From Brachionus manjavacas (lineage: Eukaryota; Rotifera; Eurotatoria; Ploima; Brachionidae): a stretch of 64,000 bases of DNA. The stretch covers positions 2,480,001 to 2,544,000 of the forward strand of contig JAHQIY010000004.1 in NCBI GenBank assembly GCA_019054805.1, given 5' to 3'. How positions within the stretch are numbered: the stretch's first letter is position 1; every line of letters starts with the position of its first letter. The position numbers were made by a program, and so were the translations under genes. The notes under the pieces were generated by a model. The model had not been told where the DNA came from. It searched no databases and was given only the letters and a program-made list of their open reading frames with translations. Of the stretch, positions 45,460 through 55,934 are shown piece by piece.

Positions 45460-45858
45460 ACTCAAAATTTTGTTATCTTTTTTAATTATGATTTTGTGAT
45501 ATTTATGTTTTAAATAAAAAAAAAATTAAATTAATTAAAATCTGTATAAAATTTGTATAATGTCATATTTATTATCTTTACAATAAAAGATAAAAAATGA
45601 TATATTTTTAAAATTAAAAAAAAAACAAAAAAACTATAAAGATTTTTCTTTAAGGAAATTTTAAAGAACTTGAAGAGATTATTCTTTAATGATATTTTAT
45701 AGAACTAGTAGAGATTTTTCTTTATGGAAATTTTAAAGAACTTGAAGAGATTATTCTTTAGGGAATTTCTAAAGAATAAACGTCCGGAAACCTTTAAAGA
45801 ATCTTTAAAAATTTCTTTAAAGAACCTTTAAAAAATCTTTAAGATATTTTTGACTGGG

Positions 45859-46010
45859 TCTTTTCAGTTAAGTAATTGACACACAATCTTGAATCATGCT
45901 TCGAATCATTATCTTGAATCAAAACACATTGACAATTAAATTTTTATACCAGAAAAGGATAAAGGTGCTTATCTAATATAAATTTATATCCAAAACGGTT
46001 TAGGTTTGAT
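45859..46010 (-). pseudogene. Tc1-like transposase, middle part (second piece)
   Basis: The minus strand reads NRFGYKFILDKHLYPFLV, stop, then KFNCQCVLIQDNDSKHDSRL and CVNYLTEK. QDND-x-KH is the second catalytic block of Tc1-type transposases. It is an island of about 170 bp between elements A and B, continuous in sense with the pieces on either side. Confidence 0.8.
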
Positions 46011-46027
46011 TAGAAAAGCTTTAATGA

Positions 46028-48000
46028 CCCAGTCAAACATTTTAAAGAGAATTTTTGTAGTATCTTTAAAGATTCTTTATAAAATCTCTGAAATTTGGCC
46101 TTTTTTGAAGAAAAAATAGAGATATTTTAGAGATAAGAAAAAATAATTAATTAAAAAAAAAGAATCTTTGTTTTTTCTCTGTATTCTATTTAAAATTTTT
46201 AATCTGTTCTACCAGTAAAAACGTTTAAAGAGATATTTTATAAATTCTTTCAAGATTCTTTAAAAAATCTTTATAAATTGAATTATTTTGAAGAAAAAAT
46301 GGAGATATTTTAGAGATAAAAAAAAATCATTAATTTTAATAAAAAATCTTTATTTTTTCTCTATATTCTCTTTGAAATTTTTAATCTGTTCTACTTGTCA
46401 AAAAGTTTTAGAGATTTTGTGTAGTTTCTTTACAGATTCTTTATTATTTATTTTTTATTATTTTATTTGTTTATTTTATGTCCCGATAAATGAAAAACAT
46501 TTATATATCTCCTATTTTAGGAAGTAAAAAAAATACCCTAACATACTAATTCTTATTTCTTAAGAGACTTTTAGATTTGAGCAATAGACTTAACTACAAA
46601 GTCTCATCAATCAATCATGAGAGTAAAGTCGTGAGAAATAAGTTTTTAAACGAAGAATAATATTCGAGACAAGAATTTGAAATGTCGGAAAGATAAATCT
46701 ATTAGCGATCTATCAAAAAACATGTTATTTTTAAATTTTTCTCAAGAACCATTCCTAATTAAATCAAAAAGCTTTTTAATTTTTATTTAATTGAAAAAAT
46801 GTTTAATTGAATAATGCTCCACGCTAATTTGCTTAAGGGATTGATAGCGGTTACTTTTTTTTATTGATAGATGCCAAAGTTCACTTAATTATCCCATCTT
46901 TACTTTTCAAGATACAGTTAAATTATCGACAAGCAAGCTCTCCCATTTAGAAGACAATAATTAAATCATTATGCGTTCTCTTGAAAGGTCATAAGTTCAA
47001 AATAAAGAAATACAATCTACTTTTAGCAATTCAAATTAACGTTTATTTTTTATTTACATCAAAATTTTAATTAAAGTAATAAGGAAATTTTCTTCTTTTT
47101 AATATAATTGTTAAAAAGTCAATTTAAACACCGAACTTATAATAATTTTTTTAAATTGCGTACTTGAACTTTAATTTTAGCTTTGTCTTCAAATTTACCG
47201 CCAAAATAACTCCCTGAAACTGCAAAAAAATTTATGAGACTGCGATCATGACTGATGAATTATCGTTCTTATTAATTATTTCGGCGCCCTTTTTTAAGTC
47301 ATAGTAACTGAAATTAATGTCCAAGCCAGTCTTTGAGTTGTCTTAAGACTTATGAATTTTAAACAACTCTTCTTTTTAATTTTTTCTTGAAATTGTTTAA
47401 CTTTTTGATAATTTCTTGATTTTTAGATTTTTAAATGAAAAAAATATTAATGTAACGTTTAGACATCATAACTCTTAATTTATCCCGAACCACAACAAAA
47501 TTAGTGCTAATTACTTTATGGTCATACAAAAAACCATTGTACATTTATCATCTGTTTTTAATTTTTAAGGATTTGGCAAGTGATAATCAAAAGATTTTAT
47601 TACTTTATTTGAATGGCCTATTATACATTTTCTTTATATTATAAACAATAGAATAATATTATTTTTTACTGGGTTTCTAGCTATATGGCAGCTTTAATGA
47701 TCATGATTTTGATCTTTGCTATCTAGATCCTTGAAAATTTTCTGAGGCACAAAATCATGTTTATTGACCTTAATTAATAAATATATACCGCTTACTGATT
47801 AAAAAAATTGAAAAAAATCTTAATTGAAAAAATTTAAAGACTTTTTAGAGATAAATAAAAGAAACTTAAAAGATATTTTAGAGAAATTTAAAAGAAATTT
47901 TTAAAGATATTCTAGAGAAAAATGTACGATAACCTTTAAAAAATCTCTACAAATTTCTCTAAAATTTCTTTAAAGATCCTTTAAAATAAAGTTGATTGGG
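46028..48000. mobile_element. non-autonomous relative of element A (element B), about 2 kb
   Basis: Ends CCCAGTCAAACATTTTAAAG (left) and its relaxed complement ending TTGATTGGG (right). Same TTTAAAGA-rich subterminal composition as element A, with a roughly 190-bp tandem duplication near the left end (about 46080-46220 and 46270-46410). No transposase. It separates the first and second pieces of the Tc1-like gene. Confidence 0.7.
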
Positions 48001-48047
48001 GAAGTTTATTTAAAATTTTTTTATTTTGTTTTAATGCAAAAGCTTAC

Positions 48048-48829
48048 CACAAATTTTGTTGCTCCTTTAGTACTGATTCTGGCCCAAATATTCAATTTTA
48101 TAGGGCTTTTTTTTCTTATTCCGATACATTTGAATCTTGATGCTTTTGGTCTCATATGATAAAGAGGAAAAGAATTCAGTCGTATCATTGTTTTATCAAC
48201 AAATATATAATTTTCAAATGATTCATTTAAGCGGAGGTTAGCAAATTCAAATCTTTCTCTTTTTTGAACTTCATTTAATTCAGACTTTAATCTAAGTCTC
48301 CTCCAAAAGAAGTTCATTTCTTTAAAATAAATAATTTTTTATTTCTTCATTTTTATTCTTGTAACACACTTTTTTGATAAAAACTGACTCTAGACGCAGA
48401 TATTCTAACTCCGAAAGTGTTATTAATATTATTGGATAACTCTCTTGCAGTTATCAGTCCTTGAGAAGAATCAACATTATGCTATGATTGATAATTATCA
48501 AAAAAATATTTAATTACATTTAAAACTTACTTTTATAAACTTTTCAATAAATGGAGTCATTTTTTTGGATTTTTTCTCATTGATTAGAAAAAAATAACTC
48601 CTGAGGTATTTAATTTTCTTCCTTTGACGAAATAATCTAATTCTAATAGCCTTAAAAAAATTATAATGTTTATTAAGTTAGGTTATTTCAAATTTACATT
48701 TAGACTGGAAACAAAAGAATCAAATATATCAAGTAAGGTGTCCCTGATTTTTAATGGTGTTTTGTCAAGTCGAACCATTCTATATATAACTTGGTTGATT
48801 TCTTTCTTGATACGCTTTCTATAATCCAT
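48048..48829 (-). pseudogene. Tc1-like transposase, N-terminal part (first piece, four exons)
   Basis: Exons (minus): 48698-48829, 48531-48650, 48370-48481, 48048-48319; phases 0, 0, 1 stay in one frame. It starts MDYRKRIKKEINQVIYRMVR; helix-turn-helix part ITARELSNNINNTFGVRISA; then FWRRLRLKSELNE, NYIFVDKTMIRL (first catalytic Asp; Lys follows where Glu is usual) and RPKASRFKCIGIRKKSPIKL, WARISTKGATKFV. The last exon ends at GTAAGC; element B begins 47 bp downstream. Confidence 0.75.
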
Positions 48830-49585
48830 TTGCTTAAAATAAAATATATAAAGTCTTAATTAAAACATTTAGATATAAAAAATGCCTCCGAAGCAACTTA
48901 AAAAAAAAATTGTCTCCAAGTTTTTGTAATGAAAGCCCCGACCTAAACAAATGATTCTTCAGTCATAAAAGTCTTAGGATCCCTAAGATTTGTACCGACT
49001 GAAGATATCATTGAATTAAAAGATTTGAAAGAGGTAAAAAATATTTAATTTTTTTAAAAAAATAGTAAAAAAAATATTAAGTATGAAATTGGGGAGTGCC
49101 TAAAGTGCAAAATAAAAATAGGTCGTACCAATCACATATTAATTTGCGAACTAAAATCCCTGGATATGTTCAATGAAAGGCCAGGTAAAATTTTCAAAGA
49201 AGTTGATGAACCAAGGCTTGACCAAATTGTTAAAACAAGCTCAACTTCCGATGTAAGACCCAAAGTTCGATCAATCGGAATAAAAGAATTAATTACCAAA
49301 CAAAGATTCCGTTGTCGAAATCATTTGATTCATTGACTATCAAAGAAAATGTTTTATGGCAAACAGGAAAATCTAGTGAGAAAATAGAAAAAACAGTCTC
49401 GACATTGACTAAAAATTTTCACAACGAATTCTCTAAAGTAATATTTCTTTGTTATTAGTATTTTAATCTTTTTATTTTCGTATATTACTAATAGACTGAC
49501 AAAAATAGATGATAACATTGTTATTTTAAACAAAAAAATCTCACCATCACCAAAAAGAGAGTATTTACCAAAAATATATGAAGTA

Positions 49586-52178
49586 ACGGGTGTTCAAAAA
49601 ATCTCGGTGCTTTTTTTTAATTTGAAAAAAAAATATGTTGCGGTAGACCGATCCCCATAAAATTTTACACAGGGGTACTTTGGGCTATCTTGTATAAAAA
49701 TACATGGTCAGCTTTTCAGTTAAAGCCTTCCTGAAATAGGCAGCCACATAACCTTGAACTTCCTCAAACCCTCAAAATGTCCTCTAGCATTTCGATTTTC
49801 AAAATGTATTTTTACATATTGTCGAATAGACAATTGAATGAGGATTACAAAGATATATAGATTATTATGTGCGATGTTTTGTTCAAAAGTTATGGTCAAA
49901 AAACTCTTATTATTACCTTAATTTCCGATGGGTGAAAAAAAAGCGTAATTTCACTTTATTAACAATAACTTTTGAACGCAATAAGCTATCGTCTTAAAAT
50001 TTTTAACTTAAGTAAAAATAAAACTTAGTAATAAAATAAAATTTAAATCAAGTTCATCTTTATATCCCTTCGCCTTTTAGACCTATTTTTGACCAAAATG
50101 TTCATGGTCTGATTTAAACTAAAAAAAATTAATAAAACTTTTTATTTTAAAAAATTTATTTATTTTTTTACTTTTTTTCATTTCAAGCAGTAAGTACCTT
50201 TCGAATTTTCGACTTGCCTAACCCGGGTTGTAAATGAATTAATAGCGCTTTCAATTTCTTCTATTGGAACTTTTCTGATCGCAGATTTTATTTCTTCTAT
50301 AAAATCTGGGCGACTGATAAACTTGTTTACTCTCATTCTTTTAACAATAGCATTCTATAGGTAGTAGTCACATGGATTTAAATCAGGAGAGTTTGGCGGC
50401 CAGACACTCTTTTCCATGAACATATGGAGATTATTTCTACAATAGGCTTGGGATATATTCGCTGTATGAGGCTTTGCACCATCTTGTTGAAAAACCCATC
50501 TTTGTGAGCCACATAAACGATTTCCTTCCTTCCTTGCCATAGGTAAAATCCGACGCTTGTAATATTCAGCATTAATAGTTTCACCTTTTTTTTAAGATTT
50601 TATTTAACTCTAATTCAAAAATATTTAGGTTAAATTTACCTTCATTGACAAAATATGGTTTAGTGAGTCCATATTTTGTCATTCCTATCCAAACCATCAC
50701 AGAAATAGGCTTTTTCATAACACCAAAGATCCCTTATTACATCAAAATGAAAAATAGTCAAAAAGATTTTAAAATTATTAATTAAAAACAATTTTTACCC
50801 TCTTTTCGATCAGCTTCTTCACGAGTCCAAGCATAAACCCTCTGGTTTTGCTTGTTTAATCCACCATCAACTGTAAATATTTTCTCATCAGAAAACATAA
50901 CGGGAAGATTTTTAAATTTTATCTTTTTATTCTTCCTCCAAAAAACAGAAAACCGATGCCTTTTTTTTAAATGATCATTTGTCAATAATGGGATCTTGCG
51001 TAACTTATAGGGCTTAAGAACAAAAATTGGAAATTAGGAATCAACCAAAATTTATTTTATTTAATTACTTTAAGTTCCGATTGTTTAACAATGTTGGCAA
51101 CTGACCCTAAGGAAATTTTTAGTTTGTAGCTAATTTGGCGTTGAGAATGAGTTCGAATAAGTCTTTTCACTCTTTTGACATTTAAATGAGTCGTTACAGA
51201 TCTTGGACGCCCAGTTGGAATTGAATTAAATACTTTCCCAGTTTCCTTATACTCTCGTATCCATGTACGAATGGTATTTTTATTAGCTTTTCCCAATAAA
51301 ATATCAAATATTTGCCTATTTGATTTTCCATTTTTATGATGCTCTATGGCTAGCTTTCTTATCGCATTTGACTTTGGCTTTCCCATCATAAAATTTCAAT
51401 TAAATTTTGTTCAAATAATTCAAAAAATAATAAATTTATTAGGATAATCTTTATAATTAATGTGAACAATAGAGTTAAAGCAATATTGCAATATAGACAT
51501 AGAAAGACATACTCTATGTAAAATTTATTAAAAAACCAAAAGTGCCATAACTTAATATTATATATAATTTTAAAGCTTATTCTTTTTATCTTTCAATTGA
51601 GCATATATAAATTGGACCATAAACTTTATTCTTTAATTTTTTTTAGTTTAAATCAGACCATGAACATTTTGGTCAAAAATAGGTCTAAAAGGCGAAGGGA
51701 TATAAAGATGAACTTGATTTAAATTTTATTTTATTACTAAGTTTTATTTTTACTTAAGTTAAAAATTTTAAGACGATAGCTTATTGCGTTCAAAAGTTAT
51801 TGTTAATAAAGTGAAATTACGCTTTTTTTCACCCATCGGAAATTAAGGTAATAATAAGAGTTTTTTGACCATAACTTTTGAACAAAACATCGCACATAAT
51901 AATCTATATATCTTTGTAATCCTCATTCATTTGTCTATTCGACAATATGTAAAAATACATTTTGAAAATCGAAATGCTAGAGGACATTTTGAGGGTTTGA
52001 GGAAGTTCAAGGTTATGTGGCTGCCTATTTCAGGAAGGCTTTAACTGAAAAGCTGACCATGTATTTTTATACAAGATAGCCCAAAGTACCCCTGTGTAAA
52101 ATTTTATGGGGATCGGTCTACCGCAACATATTTTTTTTTCAAATTAAAAAAAAGCACCGAGATTTTTTGAACACCCGT
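49586..52178 (-). mobile_element. young mariner-type transposon with about 546-bp terminal inverted repeats
   Basis: 2593 bp, TA duplication at 49584-49585 and 52179-52180. Arms 49586-50132 and 51633-52178 begin ACGGGTGTTCAAAAAATCTC and are almost identical; I see one substitution (about 49831) and a one-base difference in an A-run. Such long repeats are far above the 20-30 bp usual for mariners. The single gene lies between the arms on the minus strand. Confidence 0.95.
50178..51389 (-). pseudogene. DD37D mariner transposase, four exons, one in-frame TAG
   Basis: Exons (minus): 51069-51389, 50799-51012, 50640-50732, 50178-50584; introns 56, 66 and 55 bp, GT-AG, in phase; 345 codons including stop. 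Start MMGKPKSNAIRKLAIEHHKN; two helix-turn-helix parts separated by GRPR; catalytic blocks VMFSDEKIF, QQDGAKPHTA and WPPNSPDLNPCDYYL with 37 residues between the second and third Asp (DD37D). The codon after DYYL is TAG (50355-50357) where relatives have Trp (TGG), then the frame stays open to LK and a stop at 50178. So it is one nonsense mutation away from intact. It cuts and pastes DNA at TA sites. Confidence 0.85.
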
Positions 52179-52589
52179 TATATTTTATTTTATATTTAAA
52201 TTTAAATTTAAATAAATAATTATTTTAGGAATTAATAAAATTAAATGAAAAAAAATCAAAAGTGGTAAGACTGAACAATTATGATAGACCATTGACTAGC
52301 AAGCTATCAAATGAATATGTAAGTGAAGATGAGTCAGAAAAGGATGAAGAAGAGACAGAAGAGAATGATTCAAAAATGACATCAATAAAGAAAACAAGTT
52401 CTAATAGTAAAACGCAAGAACAAGCTAAAGTAAAAAAATAATTAAAAAAAATTTAGATTTAATTTTTTTTTAGATCAGTGAGAAGCTAAATAAAATTTAT
52501 GACGAGGAAATAAACAGATTGTTTGGTGCAGCGCATAATGACAGTAGTATGCAAACATTGAGAGAAAAAATGCAGCGAAAGTAGCGGTA

Positions 52590-52920
52590 TTGAAAAGTAA
52601 ATTTTTTTGAATTAAATTGAACAAAATTAAAAATCTATTTAAAGTAAGATTAGAGACAGAATCTTTAAGATTAGGAATTGATGATTGGAGAGAATACTGG
52701 AATTCAATTCTCCAGAAGAGAAGAAAGAAACGATGGAGAGGAAAACAATAGCGTATAAAGAATTTTTATGAAATTTTATTATTATTTTTATTTTTTTATG
52801 AAAGCTTGAAATTTTTTTTATGAAAAAAACAGTTTTAATTTTTAATTTCAAAATAAAAAATAAAAACTAAAAACAATAACAAAAAGTCTTTAAATAAAGG
52901 TTAAAAATAGACAATAGAGT
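52590..52920. other. no gene seen
   Basis: A/T-rich spacer between the interrupted gene and the Q/N-rich pseudogene. Confidence 0.4.
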
Positions 52921-52949
52921 ATTAGAGTCTATTCGATACAAACCAGACA

Positions 52950-54075
52950 CTTTTCTCATCGAATTATCATGCACAACGACCTCAGCGCCCAACGACCAAA
53001 TCAGTCCTCAAGTGTACCAATATAGTCAGCCGTACGCGCCAGGCACGTACCATTCGGTGAATCAAATGAACCAGAACGCGCCATTCATGTCCCCGCATCA
53101 ACTAAAACAGAAGCAGCTGCATCAAATGAACTACTTAGCTCAGTAAAAGTACTACGGCAGTCAGCAATTGCCAATGCAGCCCATCAAACAAATGCAGTAC
53201 ATGCACAGCATGGCGCAGAATAAGCGACGGAGCAGCGGCCAAGCATCGCTGTCCAACAACCCTAATCCGACAAATTTTAATCTAGCCAAAGACAGTCAGC
53301 TCATGCGCGGCCAAGGCCAAGCGCCCTGGTCCCAGGACGGCAGTCAGCAGACGGCCGGAAGAGGACCCAACGCCAGCCCCTACGCCAAACCCGTCATCAT
53401 AGGCCAAAATCAACAAACTCGCAACTTTAAGCAAATGAACCAGTTTTAATTAATCTTTTAAATTCATCTAATGACTCACAAAGCAGTCGCCGCCTCCAGT
53501 CTCGCCCCAGCTGTCCATACAGCCAAATCAAAGCTACTTGATGTCCCCGCTTAGTATAATACCCAAAAATTGATGCCACATTCCGCCGCTCAAATTAAGC
53601 CCACCGCCAACCAACCATCTCATTATCCCATACAAATAAAAATGTACCAGTCAAACACTTATCCCATGAACCAGCAGCAAACTAGTCCAAATCAGACCTA
53701 TTATCAAAACAACCCTCAACAACAACAGCAGCAATACAGCCCGTATTATACGTCAACATTTAGCGTGTCTTACCAAACCTGGTCATAAATACACCCACGA
53801 GAATGAACACGCAAAACTATTCAAATTTTGCTAAACCAGTATCTCTGACGAACTCGCCAGAAATGGAGTACAGACCGGCGCCAGCATCCTTCAGTCAAAT
53901 ATCACTGCAGACCAGTCTATCGCCACATACAGCCGATCTAACGACCAAACGCTCCAGATCAAACGCAAAATTAAAAAGCTTGGACACATCTTCGCCTAAC
54001 AACAAACAAATTTTATTTGCGATTAATTTAAGAAAATTTTTTAAATCCGATTTTAGTTTGTTTTTTTAAATTAAA
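52950..54075 (+). pseudogene. Q/N-rich protein pseudogene, probably retroposed
   Basis: A GC-richer island in AT-rich surroundings. The frame pieces read PQVYQYSQPYAPGTYHSV, QLKQKQLHQMNYLAQ, stop, YYGSQQLPMQPIKQMQYMHS, then an intact 93-codon part, SQLMRGQGQAPWSQDG, then MYQSNTYPMNQQQTSPNQTY and poly-Gln, and SRSNAKLKSLDTSS near the end. Several stops and frame changes interrupt it and no introns are visible, which suggests a processed copy of a Gln/Asn/Met/Pro-rich (RNA-granule- or eIF4G-N-terminus-like) protein; the identity is not established. AATAAA-like words follow the end. Confidence 0.5.
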
Positions 54076-54328
54076 TTCTTAAATACATATGCGGAATTGA
54101 TACATGTTCAATTTTTAATAAAAAAATTAATAAAATTATAAAAAATATGAATTTGCTGTTTACTCCTTTTGCTTATCATTAAAAAAATGGTACCAAAATA
54201 TTCAAAAAAATATATTTCTTAAAGATTTTTATTAAAATAAATAGATTTAAAAATTTAATTTAAAATGGTGTTTCAGGTATGGCTTTGAGATAAGCTGTGA
54301 AGATTAAAAATTAACAAATAAAATATAC

Positions 54329-54366
54329 AATGGTGATGTAGTATGCAATGGTGATGTAGTATATGT
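54329..54366. repeat. short tandem duplication (AATGGTGATGTAGTAT)
   Basis: Two imperfect copies of about 18 bp at 54329-54346 and 54347-54364. Confidence 0.7.
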
Positions 54367-54397
54367 AGCATATGAAAGTGAGAAGTAATATATGAAT

Positions 54398-54398
<1 letters not shown>

Positions 54399-54430
<32 letters not shown>
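54399..54430. repeat. poly-T run (about 31 T)
   Basis: Uninterrupted T tract followed by AGCTTGTTGTAACTTATATTATTATT; may be the complement of a poly-A tail or a LINE end. Confidence 0.8.
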
Positions 54431-54431
<1 letters not shown>

Positions 54432-54527
54432 CTTGTTGTAACTTATATTATTATTATTTATTATTATTTTGACCTAAAAATTTAAACAGTTTTTTCTTTT
54501 TGCAGTAAATTTTTATGTGTAATGTGC

Positions 54528-54604
54528 AAAGAGCTACCATAGGTGACCTCCTAGTAGGCCACCTCCGCAAGCTAGTCTTGCTGTAGCTTATATATATTAT
54601 TATT
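54528..54604 (+). repeat. LINE 3'-end fragment (GCTGTAGCTTATATTATTATT)
   Basis: AGCTACCATAGG ... CTCCGCAAGCTAGTCTTGCT and GTAGCT with a TTA-rich tail resembles 60690-60765, the tail of the LINE at 56281. It ends where the long inverted repeat (54605) begins. Confidence 0.6.
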
Positions 54605-55134
54605 ATACATTAAAAATAATTTAAATACTTTTGAACTTCCTTCTCGATTAAAAACAGTTATGTTCGGTTTGCTTGTTGTAACGTCAACACTTATTTATGA
54701 AAGTGATTAATTATATCTAAAAATAAATTAAAATCTTTATAGTTAAAAAAAGGAAAAATTAAGATAAATTTAAAAATTCAAAATAAAAAAAACATGAATA
54801 TATTTAAAAGCAAAATACTGTGCTTCATACATTAATTCGAATAAAAATAATTCATATTTTAGAATACTACGTAAAAATAAATTTAACAAAAAATTATAAA
54901 AAATAACTATTAATAAATAAATATAAAAATATTATTTATATGATAAATAATACAGTGGTTCTTGCTAAAATGAAATGGAATGGATAGAACGGTTGGAATG
55001 GAATGGTATTGATGGAACGAAACGGATGGAATGGAATGGAAATGGAACGGAACGGGAATGGTTTTTTATGGAATGCGTCTCCATTCCATTCCTTTTCGGG
55101 AACGGACCATTTCATTTTAGCAATAACCACTGTA
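54605..55134 (-). repeat. long inverted repeat, right copy (pair 38364-38890)
   Basis: About 530 bp nearly identical in reverse to 38364-38890, including the TGTTCGGTTTGCTTGTTGTA and TTCGAATAAAAATAATTCAT segments and the MITE at its outer end. Confidence 0.85.
54953..55132. mobile_element. Tc1/mariner-type MITE with GGAAT-like interior, copy 2
   Basis: 180 bp, TIR CAGTGGTTCTTGCTAAAATG and complement (one change), TA on both sides. The interior is repeated GGAATGGAAT/GGAACG pentamer-like sequence whose two halves are complementary. Confidence 0.85.
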
Positions 55135-55161
55135 TTTGTATTCTTCTTTGATTCAATTTGT

Positions 55162-55664
55162 TCACCAATTGTACGAAGCTTTATCAAGAGTTATTAGCAG
55201 CTGTAACATTAAAATAATTAGGATAACGATTGCTATAAAATCGCAAAGCATATTAATAAACTCTTTTCGAAACAGTTTATTGAACAGCATTTGTACTCCA
55301 AGTCCCAATGAATAATTGTAACAAGCTACAATGAATGCACAAGTTTCATACAAGGCTAAAATTGAGCCAATGTTCGGATCCATTGGTATTGATGGATCAA
55401 TTGTCATCAACATTATTGCAATTAATAAGATTGAAAAAGGTATGAATGAAATGAAAAATAAAATGTTCGAAATAATTAAAGTGAAAGCAAAATTCATGTC
55501 TTTTACTGAGCTGATCTTTTTTCTCGATTTGGCAACTTTTTGAATGAGCACTACATTTGTTGCAAACATTAAAAAAAATGGAATATATATTCCAAAAACT
55601 GGGCTGCTGCTTCTCTTGAAATTGACAGAACAGGAGAAGCAACACACACAAATATTGATTCATT
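55162..55664 (-). pseudogene. GPCR fragment (TM5-TM7), 5' truncated
   Basis: The minus frame starts after a TGA as INICVCCFSCSVNFKRSSS, then three hydrophobic segments: PVFGIYIPFFLMFATNVVL (TM5), FTLIISNILFFISFIPFSIL (TM6) and SILALYETCAFIVACYNYSL (TM7), followed by LFRKEF and a further hydrophobic tail. TM1-TM4 are missing and no upstream exon was found. The post-TM7 FRKEF is shared with the receptor at 17395-18414, so both may belong to one expanded family. It could be a 3' exon whose partner was lost or lies elsewhere. Confidence 0.6.
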
Positions 55665-55934
55665 TGTATTTTTGTTAAATACTTGACAAAATAAACAAAA
55701 ATTGTTTAAAAAATCAAAAATTCAAACTGCTAAAAAATACTCAATTATTGAAAGCAATAAAAAATTTTGGTGAACATAGTCACCTCCTTTTAATGTCGAA
55801 TTTCGCAATTAATAGTTTGGTATAACAATTATTAAGATGAGTACTGAAAAAATTAATTTAAATTTTTTGAATTTACCCCGTCAATGAAAAATTAAAAATG
55901 CTTTGGAGAATTTAAAAAAATTTTGCATTAGTTC
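55665..55934. other. no gene seen
   Basis: A/T-rich spacer. Because the matching right copy (63655 onward) runs off the window, part of this stretch may also belong to the inverted repeat. Confidence 0.4.

Larger units (their letters stand above)
39380..45858 (+). mobile_element. CACTA/TNP2-like DNA transposon with CCCAGTCA termini (element A), 6.5 kb
   Basis: Ends CCCAGTCAATAAATTTCTGA (left) and its relaxed complement ending TGACTGGG (right, 45851-45858). Subterminal regions are full of TTTAAAGA words, including a roughly 76-bp tandem duplication at 45640-45775. It encodes a TNP2-like transposase (40600-43015) and a second protein (43041-44950). It sits inside a Tc1-like transposase gene. 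A target duplication could not be defined. Two smaller elements are nested in it (43482-44125, 45210-45459). Confidence 0.7.
48882..52588 (+). pseudogene. unknown multi-exon gene interrupted by a mariner
   Basis: Starts near MPPKQLKKKI (48882) with a frame change, then VIKVLGSLRFVPTEDIIELK (donor GTAAAA), exon EIGECLKCKIKIGRTNHILI, NERPGKIFKEVDEPRLDQIV to 49316 and a shifted continuation. After the mariner: LNNYDRPLTSKLSNEYVSED, an acidic Ser/Glu stretch, then SEKLNKIYDEEINRLFGAAH to a stop at about 52588. The position and layout (CxxC-like, acidic linker, helical end) resemble the second gene of element A, so it may be the accessory gene of another such transposon. No host family recognised. 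Confidence 0.4.

Noticed and set aside
54399-54430. Transcription terminator or poly-A site from the T run
   Set aside because: No gene ends into it on the matching strand; it is more likely a retroposition tail or simple repeat.
38364-55134. Maverick/Polinton giant element bounded by long inverted repeats
   Set aside because: The size and long inverted repeats fit, but no DNA polymerase B, retroviral-like integrase, packaging ATPase or capsid frames were seen; the content is nested small transposons.
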